In this document: one piece after another, positions 1-9,099 of the stretch | How positions within the stretch are numbered: the first letter of the stretch is position 1 | How the letters are laid out: each line of letters begins with the position of its first letter | NCBI RefSeq assembly: GCF_022829445.1 | Contig: NZ_JAKSXY010000122.1 | Coordinates: 434,001 to 498,000 of the forward strand | Source: Methylobacterium sp. J-068 | GTDB taxonomy: Bacteria; Pseudomonadota; Alphaproteobacteria; Rhizobiales; Beijerinckiaceae | DNA: 64,000 bases | Reading direction: 5' to 3' | Made by a program: the position numbers and the translations under genes | The notes under the pieces: generated by a model | Database searches by the model: none | What the model was told of the DNA's origin: nothing | The model's input: only the letters and a program-made list of their open reading frames with translations

Positions 1-1714
1 TCCGGAGGTCGATCAGCGGCTGGTAATGAAGCACCATCTCGCCCGCGCGCAGAGCCGTCCGCATGTCCTGGTCGAGTTGACGCTGCCGGAGGCCACGATC
101 CTCCAGGGACATCTCGAAGCGGCGCCAGCATCCCTTGCCGGCGGCCTTCGCGCTGTAAAGCGCGAGATCGGCGCGGCTGAGCAGGCTGGCCGGATCCTGC
201 GCGTCCCGGGGGGCGTGCGCGATGCCGATGCTGACGCCGATCTCGAGATGGGCATCCCGGATCTGATAGGGCCGGCGCAGTTCGGCGATCACCTGCCGCG
301 CCAATCGCTCGGCGTCCTCCCCCGCCTGATCGGGGAGAAGGATGGCGAATTCGTCGCCGCCGAGGCGGAACGTGCGCGCGCGCGCCTCGGTCAGGCGGGT
401 CAGTTGCTGGGCGACATCGGCCAGCAACTGGTCCCCGACGGCGTGCCCCCGGCTGTCGTTCACCGCCTTGAAGCCATCGAGATCGAGGCAGAGCAGGGTC
501 GTCCCGACGTCCGGGCCGCCGGTCCCTAGCGGCCCCCCTGGCTCGCCCCCGCGCTCCCGGCAGACATCGTGGATCGCGTCCTGAAAGGCCGCCCGGTTCG
601 GCAGGCCGGTCAAGGTGTCGTGCCCCGCCAGGAACGCGATGCGTGCCTGGGCCTCGCGGCTGATCGTCGTGTCCGAGCCGACACCCCGATATCCGAGGAA
701 GTTTCCGTGCCGGTCGAAGGCGGGTTTGCCGTTGAGGCTCCACCAGCGCGTTCCGTCGGCGGTCGTGACCCGAACGGCATGATCGCGGAACGCCGCCCGC
801 GCCGCCATGGCCGCGAGCACGGCGGCGGCGCCCGCGTCGCGCTGCCCGGCATCCCCCTTGCCCCGGAGGATCGCCAGCAGGGTCACGCCCCGGAGAGCGG
901 CCGGATCATGCGACAGGGTCGCGGCCATGCGGGCCGGCACGTGGCGCAGGCGTCCCTCCGGATCGGTCTCCCAGAGCCAGTCGCTGGCGCCCTCCTCGAA
1001 ATCGTTGAGCAGGAGGCCGATGGTCTCGCCCTGGTGCTGCACCACGACCCGGTGCCAGATCCGCTGATACGACAGGATGGCCATCCGCCGAACGCTGAAG
1101 CAGACGAACAGCGCGTAGACGGCCAGCATGACCGAGACGTAGGCGCCGAACGGCGCCTCGCAGCCGGCGAGCCCGATGAACCCGCCCGCGACGATGGGTC
1201 CGGCGAGCAGCAGGGCCACGGAGAAGAACGGGCCGACGACGTAGGCATCGGAGATCAGCCCGGCGGTCACCGCGACCGCGAGCATCCGGTGCCCGCCATC
1301 CGAGGGCGGGATCAGGATCGCCGGCATCGTGGCCCAGGTCAGGCCGAGCGCGAGGGCGAGGCCCTTGGAGATCCACTCGCCGTGCCGGACGGCGGTCTCG
1401 GTCACCTCGCTGCGGAAGGTGTTGCGGTAGTACCAGGTCGTGAACAGCGTAGCGGCGACGATCAGCGAGATCGCGGCCATCAGGCCGGCCAGATAAATGT
1501 GGGAGGCGGTGTCCCAGAACATGTAGGCCAGGGCGAAGACCACGACGACGTGCGTCACCGCGGAGTAATTGGCCACCTGAAGGGTTTCGTTCAGCAACTC
1601 GGCCCGCGTCTCGGTCCGGTAGCTCTCCTCGGAGGTCAGGGCCGATCCGCCCGCCGGCGAGACGGAATCCGGCGCCCGGAGGCGGGTGGCCAGCAGGGTT
1701 CGCAGGCTGCGCAT
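1..1714 (-). CDS. Membrane PAS-GGDEF-EAL protein (c-di-GMP synthase/phosphodiesterase), C-terminus outside window
   Basis: Reading from ATG at 1714 gives an open frame to the window edge (571 codons, no stop). The first ~55 residues are soluble. Several hydrophobic helices follow (about residues 55-215, five or six segments), then a PAS-like domain containing a WLWETD stretch, then a GGDEF domain with an intact GGDEF signature (RLGGDEFAI, near position 350). The last visible residues (HYQPLIDL) are the opening of an EAL domain. It should make and/or break c-di-GMP at the inner membrane. The catalytic EAL residues lie outside the window, so phosphodiesterase activity cannot be judged. Its start codon lies one base after the stop of the upstream P450 gene, suggesting translational coupling. 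Confidence 0.88.
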   Translation of the reverse strand, partial: MRSLRTLLATRLRAPDSVSPAGGSALTSEESYRTETRAELLNETLQVANYSAVTHVVVVFALAYMFWDTASHIYLAGLMAAISLIVAATLFTTWYYRNTFRSEVTETAVRHGEWISKGLALALGLTWATMPAILIPPSDGGHRMLAVAVTAGLISDAYVVGPFFSVALLLAGPIVAGGFIGLAGCEAPFGAYVSVMLAVYALFVCFSVRRMAILSYQRIWHRVVVQHQGETIGLLLNDFEEGASDWLWETDPEGRLRHVPARMAATLSHDPAALRGVTLLAILRGKGDAGQRDAGAAAVLAAMAARAAFRDHAVRVTTADGTRWWSLNGKPAFDRHGNFLGYRGVGSDTTISREAQARIAFLAGHDTLTGLPNRAAFQDAIHDVCRERGGEPGGPLGTGGPDVGTTLLCLDLDGFKAVNDSRGHAVGDQLLADVAQQLTRLTEARARTFRLGGDEFAILLPDQAGEDAERLARQVIAELRRPYQIRDAHLEIGVSIGIAHAPRDAQDPASLLSRADLALYSAKAAGKGCWRRFEMSLEDRGLRQRQLDQDMRTALRAGEMVLHYQPLIDLR

Positions 1715-1715
1715 G

Positions 1716-3143
1716 TCACGCGGCCCGCCGCATCGGCAGCATCGGCATCCCGCCATGCGGCCGCAGGGTCACGCGGAACCGGGCCTCCGGCATCGCGGCT
1801 TGCACGGGGCGCAGCCTCACACTCGGCAGCAGCGTCGCGAGCACGACGAGGCACTCGCTGAGAGCGAGGCTCATGCCGATGCAGACGCGCGGACCGGCCC
1901 CGAAGGGCAGATAGGCGTAACGGTCTCGCGCCGCATGGATGGCAGGAGCGAACCGGTCCGGATCGAAGGTGTCCGGCCGATCCCAGAGCAATCGGTGGCG
2001 GTGCAGGGCGTAGACCGGCACATGCACCGATCGACCGGCGGGAATCAGCGTGTCGCCGAGGCGGATGCTCCGCGCCGCGCGGCGGACGAGGAGCGGCGCC
2101 GGGGGATAGAGGCGCATGGCCTCCATCACCACCTGTCGCGTGTAGGACAACGCGTCGAGGCGTGCGGGATCGTCGGCGAAACCGGTGCCGACCCGCGCGA
2201 TCTCGTCGAGGATCCGACGCTCGACGTCCGGGTGATCGGCCAGGAGCCGAAGGGTCCAGGTCAGGGCCAGAGCCACGGTCTCGTGACCGGCCGCCACGAA
2301 GGTGAGCAGGTTGTCGACGAGTTCCGCCTCCGACAGGGGCGCGCCGGTCGCGGGGTCACGGGCGGCGAGCAGAAGGCCGAGCAGATCGGAGCCCCCGCCG
2401 CCGCGCGCCCGGCGCGCGTTCACGAGGCCGGCCGCCACGGCGCGCAGCTCGCGGGCGGCCTCCCGACCCCGGCGCCCTCCCGGATGCGGCAGCCACGCGG
2501 GCAGGCCGAGCATGACGTAGGCCATCTTCCAGTTCGTCTGGCCGAGATAATCCTCCATGGCGGCGCCGAAGCGCTCGGCGTCGAGGCCCTCTCCCGGCGT
2601 CATCGTGGCCAGGATGATGTCGAGGGCCGTGCGCATCATCTCGGGCACGAGGTCGAAGGCGCCCGCATCCGCCGGCCGGTTCAGCCAGCGCTCCCGGGTC
2701 GCCTCGGCCGCCGCGGCCATGGCCGGGACGAAGTCGCGCACGCGGTCGGGTCGGAACACCGGCGCGGAGGTCCGGCGCTGTGCCCGCCACCGGTCTCCGT
2801 CTGAGGTGAGGAGGCCGGCGCCGAGGGCCGGGGCCAGGGCGCGCGTCATGAAGGCCTCCCGCTGGAGCGAGCCGGCCTCGTCGACGAGAAGGGTCCGGAT
2901 CAGCCCCGGCTCCATCACGAACACGGTCTGCTGCCCAAGGAGCCGCGTCTCGATCAACGGCTTGGCATAGACCTCCTCCGGCCAGGCATCGACCATGCTG
3001 CGCAGCATCGTCGCGAGGACGCCGGGAGCGCCTCCCAAGTCCTGCAATCGCTCGCGAAGAGAGATCGTCTCGCCGGCACTCACGGGCAGCTTGCAGAATG
3101 CCGTCGCCACGCGCAGCCCCATCGGATGAATGCGATCCGCCAC
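1716..3143 (-). CDS. Cytochrome P450
   Basis: 475-residue soluble cytochrome P450 starting with GTG. The heme-thiolate loop FGAGPRVCIG is present with the ligand at about Cys421. The I-helix oxygen-binding motif AGHETV lies near residue 285 and the K-helix ExxR (EAMR) near residue 342, so all diagnostic P450 motifs are intact. There is no membrane anchor, as usual for bacterial enzymes. Composition and motif spacing resemble the fatty-acid/terpenoid hydroxylase type (CYP4/BM3-like), but the substrate cannot be deduced. No ferredoxin or reductase gene is adjacent, so electrons must come from elsewhere. It is followed after one base by a GGDEF-EAL gene, an unusual pairing. The RBS is weak; an internal ATG at 3122 is an alternative start. 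Confidence 0.93.
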   Translation of the reverse strand: MADRIHPMGLRVATAFCKLPVSAGETISLRERLQDLGGAPGVLATMLRSMVDAWPEEVYAKPLIETRLLGQQTVFVMEPGLIRTLLVDEAGSLQREAFMTRALAPALGAGLLTSDGDRWRAQRRTSAPVFRPDRVRDFVPAMAAAAEATRERWLNRPADAGAFDLVPEMMRTALDIILATMTPGEGLDAERFGAAMEDYLGQTNWKMAYVMLGLPAWLPHPGGRRGREAARELRAVAAGLVNARRARGGGGSDLLGLLLAARDPATGAPLSEAELVDNLLTFVAAGHETVALALTWTLRLLADHPDVERRILDEIARVGTGFADDPARLDALSYTRQVVMEAMRLYPPAPLLVRRAARSIRLGDTLIPAGRSVHVPVYALHRHRLLWDRPDTFDPDRFAPAIHAARDRYAYLPFGAGPRVCIGMSLALSECLVVLATLLPSVRLRPVQAAMPEARFRVTLRPHGGMPMLPMRRAA

Positions 3144-3158
3144 ACAAGAGACCCGAGT

Positions 3159-3255
3159 GTTTTACAAAGTCTTACCGCATCGGAACGGAACGTCTTCGCC
3201 TGTGAATATTCAATCCATATCGCTCGATGTTATTCGATAAAGTTTTACACGTCTT
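3159..3255. promoter_or_regulatory. AT-rich region with near-identical direct repeats upstream of the P450 gene
   Basis: The block GTTTTACAAAGTCTT (3159-3173) recurs as GTTTTACACGTCTT (3242-3255), about 83 bases apart, in a markedly AT-rich stretch just upstream of the P450 start. This looks like a pair of regulator sites or a promoter-proximal repeat. The binding factor is unknown. The rest of 3144-3472 holds no gene I can support. Confidence 0.35.
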
Positions 3256-3472
3256 CTGCATGAAATGCGAAACCTCGATGCAGCCAGGCGGTCGACTTGG
3301 CCCCGGATGGACAACTCCGCTTCGATCGGAACATGGACGTGGCACGGCCCGCGCGATGCGTTCGCGGGACGGGCGATCGACGGGAACTTAGCTTGGCCTT
3401 TCGCATTCCGACCGCAGGGGATCGGCGACCGTGAGGCCGATCCAACCCCGATGCGGGGACATGGAGAAACGC

Positions 3473-3730
3473 ATGATCGGCCGTATCGCTCTCGCGGCGT
3501 GCTTCGTCCTTCCGGTCCTCGCCGCCGGTGGGGCCGGCGCGAACGAGGATCAGCAGGCCGCGCTCTGTCGCGGCGACGTCATGCGCCTGTGCCTCAGCGC
3601 GGTGCCCGACCGGGACGCGATCGTGTCCTGCATGAAGGTCAACCGGACCAGCCTCAGCGCCGGATGCCGCAGCGTGTTCGACGGCGGCACGCGGGGGCGT
3701 GCCGCGGCCCGCTCGGCCAACCTCCGCTGA
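3473..3730 (+). CDS. Small secreted cysteine-rich protein
   Basis: Short protein of 85 residues from ATG 3473, chosen because GGAG lies 7-8 bases upstream; GTG 3431 and ATG 3461 are in-frame alternatives. It has an N-terminal signal peptide (IALAACFVLPVLAAGGAGA) and a mature part with four cysteines in the order CRGDVMRLC, then VSCMK, then GCR. This resembles the Cys-rich GLG1-type repeat seen in many small periplasmic proteins of Rhizobiales. It probably forms two disulfides in the periplasm. Function is unknown. It stands alone between divergent P450 and nhaA. Confidence 0.7.
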   Translation: MIGRIALAACFVLPVLAAGGAGANEDQQAALCRGDVMRLCLSAVPDRDAIVSCMKVNRTSLSAGCRSVFDGGTRGRAAARSANLR

Positions 3731-3879
3731 TCGCAGGCGCGATCGCGCGAGGAGAACGCGCCGCGCCGGCCCCGCACCTCCGCCCATCCCTGGGACGCCT
3801 CGCACGTCGGCACCGGAGAAATCCGGGCCCATGGACGCGGGCGGCTTGAACCGCGGCTCCATCCTTGTCAGGCAGGGCC

Positions 3880-5073
3880 ATGCAGGCACCCTCACCGCTC
3901 CGGCGCCCCGTCTCCGCCCTTCGCAGGATGCTCACCAGCGAGGCCGGCGGGGGTCTCGTCCTGATGGCGAGTGCCGCCCTGGCGCTCGGGGTCGCGAATT
4001 CACCGCTCGCCGAGGCGTATTTCGGCCTGCTCAAGACGTATGTCGGAGGTCTGAGCGTCCTCCACTGGATCAACGACGCCCTGATGGCGGTGTTCTTCCT
4101 GCTCGTCGGGCTCGAGATCAAGCGTGAGATGCTCGATGGGCGCCTGCGGACCTGGCCCGACCGGATCCTGCCCGGTCTCGCGGCCCTCGGCGGCATGGCC
4201 GCTCCCGCCCTCGTCTACGTGGCGGTCAATCGCCACGCGCCCGAAACGATCCGCGGCTGGGCGATTCCCGCGGCCACCGACATCGCCTTCGCGCTCGGCG
4301 TGCTGGCACTGCTCGGCAAACGCGTTCCGATCTCCCTCAAGGTGTTCCTCACCGCGCTCGCCATCATCGACGATCTCGGCGCGGTGCTGATCATCGCGCT
4401 GTTCTACACGGCCGACCTGTCCCTGCCGATGCTCGGGGGTGCCGCCGCGACGCTGGCGGCGCTCTGCGGCCTCAACCGGGCCGGGGTGCGCCGGCTCTCG
4501 CCGTATCTCGTGCTCGGAATCCTGCTCTGGTTCTTCGTACTGAGATCCGGCGTTCACGCCACCGTGGCGGGCGTCCTGCTGGCGTTGACCATCCCGCTGC
4601 GCCTGAGCGTCGGTCGGCCCGACGATCCGACCTCGCCGCTGCACCGCCTGGAGCACGCGATCCATCCGTGGTCGGCCTACCTGATCCTGCCGGTGTTCGG
4701 TTTCGCCAATGCGGGCGTGTCGCTGGCCGGCTTCGCGCCCGGCATGCTGCTCGATCCCGTCACCCTCGGGGTCGCCCTCGGGCTGATCCTCGGCAAGCAG
4801 CTCGGCGTGTTCGGCTTCGTGCTCGCGGCGGTGAAGCTCGGGCTGGCGCAGCGACCGGCCGGCGCGGGATGGGCGCAGATCTACGGCGTCTCGCTCCTGT
4901 GCGGCGTCGGCTTCACCATGAGCCTGTTCATCGGGCTCCTCGCCTTCGCCAACGCGCCGGAGCTCGAATCCGGGACCAAGGTCGGCGTTCTGACGGGCTC
5001 GATCGTCTGCATGTTGGCGGGCGCGCTGGTGCTGCTCGTCGCGCCGCAAGCGCACGCGCGCAACGCGTCCTGA
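3880..5073 (+). CDS. nhaA: Na+/H+ antiporter NhaA
   Basis: 397-residue inner-membrane antiporter that exchanges Na+ (or Li+) for protons, used for pH and sodium homeostasis. About twelve hydrophobic segments span the protein. The paired aspartates of the ion-binding site are visible in AIIDDLGAV (Asp164-Asp165, equivalent to E. coli Asp163/164). Other NhaA hallmarks are [14 protein letters not shown] near residue 75 and [15 protein letters not shown] near the C-terminus. Length is normal for the family. ATG 3880 follows a GGCAGGG element; a TTG at 3865 is an in-frame alternative. It appears monocistronic. Confidence 0.96.
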   Translation: MQAPSPLRRPVSALRRMLTSEAGGGLVLMASAALALGVANSPLAEAYFGLLKTYVGGLSVLHWINDALMAVFFLLVGLEIKREMLDGRLRTWPDRILPGLAALGGMAAPALVYVAVNRHAPETIRGWAIPAATDIAFALGVLALLGKRVPISLKVFLTALAIIDDLGAVLIIALFYTADLSLPMLGGAAATLAALCGLNRAGVRRLSPYLVLGILLWFFVLRSGVHATVAGVLLALTIPLRLSVGRPDDPTSPLHRLEHAIHPWSAYLILPVFGFANAGVSLAGFAPGMLLDPVTLGVALGLILGKQLGVFGFVLAAVKLGLAQRPAGAGWAQIYGVSLLCGVGFTMSLFIGLLAFANAPELESGTKVGVLTGSIVCMLAGALVLLVAPQAHARNAS

Positions 5074-5313
5074 ACGCTTGCCGCGCCACAACCTGCGGTC
5101 GACGGGGCACACGCGGCGTGTCTGGCTTCCGAGTTCGCCCGCAGCGATCTGGAATGCTGGCGTTGCAGTCAAGATCGGCTTGGATCGTCTGGGCAATCAT
5201 CAGTCGTCCACATGAATCTGGAGGCCTGGAAAATCCCGGACCACACTTGACTTCTCCGACATCTATTCGGATCAATGGGATACGGGCCACCAGATCACAC
5301 AGAGATTAGAAAG

Positions 5314-5877
5314 ATGGGAACATTCACGAAAGATGACCTGAAAAATACTTGGAAGTCATCTTCTAACGCAGACGCAAAGAAATTTGCCGAAGATGTCGAA
5401 ACGGTCAACAATGTGTACAAGATTCTCAATACATCAATCGAATTAATGGCGGAAAGCGTTCACGAGAAAGGCAACATATCAGGTACGTCCGCGACCATGT
5501 TCGCAGCCAAGAAAACGCTCGCGATCGGCGCCACGGCCGCCGGAATGAAGGATGCTGGAGAAGGAATAAAGGTGGCGACCTTCATGGGAAGTCAGTTCCT
5601 GACGACGGTCGAGATGGGCACCGAGGCGATGAGGCTCGCAAGTCCAGGGCGTGCGGGGGTCTACATCTCGTTGAAAGTCGCGGAGAAGGTCGTATCCGCA
5701 GTCGGGCTGGGCAACGTCAACAAGTGCAAAGCCGCGCTCGCCTCATTGACCGTTAATGCCGGCGTATCGACGTTCACCTGCGTGGCGACCGGAGGCGCAC
5801 TCTGCATTCTGGGGGCAGCCTCCTTCGCCCTGGAAGCCATCAACACCCATGCCCAGTGTCGCGCGGAGCCGCTCTGA
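5314..5877 (+). CDS. Hypothetical protein with hydrophobic, glycine/alanine-rich C-terminal half
   Basis: I do not recognise this 187-residue protein. The N-terminal ~60 residues are charged and helical (KDDLKNTWKSS, DAKKFAEDVETVNN). The rest carries weakly hydrophobic Gly/Ala-rich helices (KKTLAIGATAAGMKDAGEG, SLKVAEKVVSAVGLG) and ends in a Cys-containing hydrophobic stretch (CVATGGALCILGAASFALEA). There is no signal peptide. ATG 5314 is preferred over 5275 because the purine-rich AGAGATTAGAAAG lies just upstream. The first third is clearly AT-richer than its neighbours, and the gene ends about 130 bases from tRNA-Val, which suggests acquisition by transfer. The helices might insert into membranes, but this is speculation. 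Confidence 0.6.
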   Translation: MGTFTKDDLKNTWKSSSNADAKKFAEDVETVNNVYKILNTSIELMAESVHEKGNISGTSATMFAAKKTLAIGATAAGMKDAGEGIKVATFMGSQFLTTVEMGTEAMRLASPGRAGVYISLKVAEKVVSAVGLGNVNKCKAALASLTVNAGVSTFTCVATGGALCILGAASFALEAINTHAQCRAEPL

Positions 5878-6010
5878 CCAGAGCGAGCGGCCTCGCTGCA
5901 GCGATCGAGCAAGCGGCAAGGTCACAGACTTTGGTCTCGACTGGGTTCGTTGAGGGGTGGATCGTCAGGAGTGTCGTTGGAAAACGACTGCCGGCCTTAC
6001 CGGATCAGAA

Positions 6011-6085
6011 TGGTGGACGGTGCAGGGATCGAACCTGCGACCTTTCCCGTGTGAAGGGAACGCACTACCGCTGTGCTAACCGTCC
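6011..6085 (-). tRNA. tRNA-Val (anticodon CAC)
   Basis: Complete cloverleaf on the minus strand, 75 nt including an encoded CCA (6011-6013). The acceptor stem GGACGGT pairs with ACCGTCC. The anticodon stem TTCCC/GGGAA encloses the loop TTCACAC with CAC at positions 34-36, reading GUG. The T-arm is GCAGG-TTCGATC-CCTGC. It sits between an AT-richer orphan gene and the iron importer operon. Confidence 0.95.
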
Positions 6086-6173
6086 TGACCAATCCCTTAC
6101 GCCCGTTCGGCGAAGCCTCTGCCCGTGGAGCGGAGGCGTACGCACTCGACAGCGCGCCGGGGACGAGGGCCTT

Positions 6174-7898
6174 CTAGGGCGATGGGCGCGGCCCCGTCAA
6201 GCGCTGATCGCGCGGTTCTTGCAGCGTTCCGAGCCGGAGAAGGATCACCACCGGCACGAGCCCGACGGCCACGATGAGCAGGGCCGCGACCGAGCCGTCC
6301 TCGTAGGTGCCGCGCGCGGCCTCGCCGTAGAGGTGGGTCGCCAGGGTCTCGACGTTGAGGGGGCGCAGCAGCAGGGTCGTGGGCAATTCCTTGACGCAAT
6401 CGACGAAGACGAGGAGCGCACCGCTCAGCACCGCCGGCCAAGCCAGGGGGAGCTGCACCCGCCGCAGCGTCGCACCGGGGCCGTGCCCGAGCATCCGCCC
6501 GGCATCGGGCAGGCTGCGGGGCAGGCGACCGAGCCCGGCCTCGCAGGTGCCGATGCTGACCGCGAGGAAGCGCAGGAGGTAGGCGGTGACGAGGGCCCCG
6601 CCGGTGCCGAGACCGATCAGCGCCGGGGCGGCGCCGAAGACCTGGGTCATCCCCGCCGAGAGGGCGGAATCGGCCAGCGCCAGGGGGCCGAGCAGGCCGA
6701 TGGCGAGGATCGCGCCGGGCAGCGCGTAGCCGAGGCTCGCCACCCGGATCAGGGCCAGCCCGAACCGGCGTGCCACGAGGCGCGGACCGGCGGCCACCAG
6801 GAAGCCGAGGGCGGCCGCGATGCCGGTCGCGGCGCCGGCATAGAGCAGGGTGTGGCCGATCTCGGACAGGATCGTCTCCGGCAGGCCGTGGCGCATCACC
6901 CGCCGCGCGGCGGAATGCGCGAGGTAGCTCGCCGGGATGAGGAAGCCGATCGCGACCGGGACGAGCCCGAGCGCGAGGGCGATCCAGCCGCGCGGGCCGG
7001 CGAGGCGCCGGCGGGCCAGCCCGCGCGGGCGTTGGGCGGTGCCGGCAAAGCCTCGCCCGGCCCTCGCCCAGCGCTCCAGGGCCACCAGGGCCGCCACCGC
7101 CATCAGCATGACGAGGGCGATCTGTGCCGCCCCGGCGAGGTCGGAGCGGTTGATCCAGGTGGCGTAGACCTGAACCGTGAGCGTGCGCACGCCGAGGAAT
7201 TCCGCCGCGCCGATGTCGTTCAGGGCCTCCATCAGCGCGAGGCTCGCCCCCAGCGCGATGGCCGGGCGCGCCATCGGCAGGGCGACGCGCAGGAACGTGG
7301 CCGAGGGCGAGCGGCCGAGCATCCGCGACGCCTCGATGAGGTTGGCGGCCTGCATCAGGAACAGCGCCCGGGTCGGCAGGTAGACGTAAGGGTAGAGCAC
7401 GAAGCCGAGGAGCAGGATGCAGCCGGGCAGCGAGCGGATGTCCGGCAGCGCGAGATCGCGCGGGCGGGCATAGCCGAGGAGATCGCGCAGGGTCGTCTGC
7501 ACCGGGCCGATCGGATGCATCAGGTCGAGATACGCGAAGGCGACGATGTAGGTCGGCACCGCCATCGGCAGGAGCAGGGCCGCCTCCAGGAGGCGCCGGC
7601 CGGGAAACGCGTAGGCCGCCACCAGCCAGGCCGACCCCGCCCCGAGGACGATCACCAGGGCGCCGGTTCCGGCGAGCAGCAGCCCCGTGTCGCGCAGGGC
7701 CCGCGGCAGGACGTGGGCGAGGAGGTGGGGCCAGAGCGCGCCCGAGGCGGCGTCGCCCAAGCCTTCCCCGGCCGCCAGCACGAGGGCGACGACGGGGCTC
7801 AGCACCACGGCGCAGAGCGCCAGGGCGCCAAGCCCCCAGGCCAGGGCGGGGATCCGCGCGGCGCGCGGCCCGGCTGGGGCGGGGGCGGCCCCGATCAT
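6174..7898 (-). CDS. Ferric iron ABC transporter permease (FbpB-like, fused double permease)
   Basis: 574-residue inner-membrane permease made of two homologous halves of about six helices each, the FbpB/SfuB/AfuB arrangement. Each half carries an EAA-type coupling loop: LMEALNDIGAAEFLGVRTL in the first and CVKELPTTLLLRPLNVETL in the second. Both fit the iron(III) family rather than sulfate or polyamine permeases. It begins 42 bases after the binding-protein gene on the same strand and completes a three-gene importer with the genes at 7941-8963 and 9100-10194. Substrate is inferred from the family and the binding protein. Confidence 0.9.
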   Translation of the reverse strand: MIGAAPAPAGPRAARIPALAWGLGALALCAVVLSPVVALVLAAGEGLGDAASGALWPHLLAHVLPRALRDTGLLLAGTGALVIVLGAGSAWLVAAYAFPGRRLLEAALLLPMAVPTYIVAFAYLDLMHPIGPVQTTLRDLLGYARPRDLALPDIRSLPGCILLLGFVLYPYVYLPTRALFLMQAANLIEASRMLGRSPSATFLRVALPMARPAIALGASLALMEALNDIGAAEFLGVRTLTVQVYATWINRSDLAGAAQIALVMLMAVAALVALERWARAGRGFAGTAQRPRGLARRRLAGPRGWIALALGLVPVAIGFLIPASYLAHSAARRVMRHGLPETILSEIGHTLLYAGAATGIAAALGFLVAAGPRLVARRFGLALIRVASLGYALPGAILAIGLLGPLALADSALSAGMTQVFGAAPALIGLGTGGALVTAYLLRFLAVSIGTCEAGLGRLPRSLPDAGRMLGHGPGATLRRVQLPLAWPAVLSGALLVFVDCVKELPTTLLLRPLNVETLATHLYGEAARGTYEDGSVAALLIVAVGLVPVVILLRLGTLQEPRDQRLTGPRPSP

Positions 7899-7940
7899 GG
7901 AGCCCTCACGGCCTGTCCGGCAGGGCCGCCGCGTCCGGCC

Positions 7941-8963
7941 TCAATTGTCGAAGCCGACCGTATCGAGGAGCAGGCTCGCCGCCTTGCGGTTGCGGGCGAT
8001 CTCGACCAGCGGCACGGCATCGATGGTCAGGGGTCCGAGCGCGCTCAGCAGGGGATCGACCGGCGCGCCGGCCTTCACCGGATACTCGAAATCGGCCTTG
8101 GCGTAGAGCCCCTGGGCCTCGTCGGAGACGAGGTATTCGAGGAGCTTGACGGCCTCGTCGCGGTTGGGCGCATTCTTGGCGACCACCGCGCCGGAGATGT
8201 TCACGTGCGTGCCGCCGCCCGCGAAGGTCGGCATCGCCACCTTGATGCCATCCCCCCATTTCTGCTGCTCGGGACCGCCGCGCCCGGAGCGCATCAGGCC
8301 GACATAGTAGGAGTTGCCGAGCCCGATCTCGCAGGTATCGGCGAGGATGTCGCGGGCCACGTCCCGGTCGCCGCCGGCGGGCTTGCGCGCGAGGTTGGCC
8401 TTCAGGGCGCGCAGCCACGCCTCGGTCTTCGCCGGACCGTGCTTGACGAGGTGATGGGCGATCAGCGCCGTGTTGTAGGGGTGCTGACCCGAGCGCAGGC
8501 AGAGGCCGCCCTTCCATTTCGGGTCGGCGAGCCCCTCGTAGGAGATCCCTTCGAGGTCGGTGAGGTCCTTGTCGGCGTATAGCACGCGGGCGCGCATGGA
8601 GAGCGCGAACCAGCGGCCGTCGGCATCGCGCAGGGTGGCGGGCACCGCCGCCTCCAGCACGCCGGAGCGCACGGGCTGGGCCAGGTCGCGGTCGACGAGA
8701 TCGATGATGTTGCCGACATCCACGGTCATCAGCACGTCGGCCTTGGCCCGCGCGCCCTCCGCCGCCACGCGCTCGGCGAGGCCCTTGTCGACGAACACGG
8801 TGTTGACGGTGACGCCGCTCCTGGCCGTGTAGGCATCGAGCAGGGGGCGGATCAGGCCGGGCTCGCGGGTGGTGTAGAGGTTCACCTCCGCCGCCGACGC
8901 CGTACCGATCGCGGCCGCGAGAACCATGCCCGCGAACCCGGCCGCCTTCATCCCACTCACCAT
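7941..8963 (-). CDS. Ferric iron ABC transporter periplasmic binding protein (FbpA-like)
   Basis: 340-residue periplasmic binding protein with a clear signal peptide (FAGMVLAAAIGTASAAE). The mature start EVNLYTTREPGLIRPLLDAY matches FbpA/FutA/Idi proteins, and the consecutive tyrosines in GLGNSYYVGLMR (about residue 215) match the iron-coordinating Tyr pair of the family. It would capture Fe3+ in the periplasm and pass it to the permease at 6174-7898. The ATG at 8963 has a good GGAAGGGGG ribosome site 8 bases upstream. The 136-base gap before it leaves room for a separate promoter, so the binding protein may be expressed more strongly than the ATPase upstream. Confidence 0.92.
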   Translation of the reverse strand: MVSGMKAAGFAGMVLAAAIGTASAAEVNLYTTREPGLIRPLLDAYTARSGVTVNTVFVDKGLAERVAAEGARAKADVLMTVDVGNIIDLVDRDLAQPVRSGVLEAAVPATLRDADGRWFALSMRARVLYADKDLTDLEGISYEGLADPKWKGGLCLRSGQHPYNTALIAHHLVKHGPAKTEAWLRALKANLARKPAGGDRDVARDILADTCEIGLGNSYYVGLMRSGRGGPEQQKWGDGIKVAMPTFAGGGTHVNISGAVVAKNAPNRDEAVKLLEYLVSDEAQGLYAKADFEYPVKAGAPVDPLLSALGPLTIDAVPLVEIARNRKAASLLLDTVGFDN

Positions 8964-9099
8964 GACCGACCCCCTTCCCGTTGAACGTGGCGGGTGTTCA
9001 GAAGCATCGGCGAGGAAAAAGCAAGAACGATATCTTCGACTTAAACCAGTTAAAAACTACATCTCCTCGCGACATGCCCCTTCGGACAAGTCTTGCGTT

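Noticed and set aside
569-1861. 430-codon plus-strand frame
   Set aside because: Antisense shadow of the GGDEF-EAL gene, rich in His/Arg/Gly/Asp as expected from reversed GC-rich codons; the minus strand shows intact GGDEF and EAL motifs.
5856-8582. Very long plus-strand open frame starting across tRNA-Val (908 codons)
   Set aside because: It runs antisense through the tRNA and the iron importer genes; its translation is low-complexity and includes the typical false peptide produced by reading through a tRNA.
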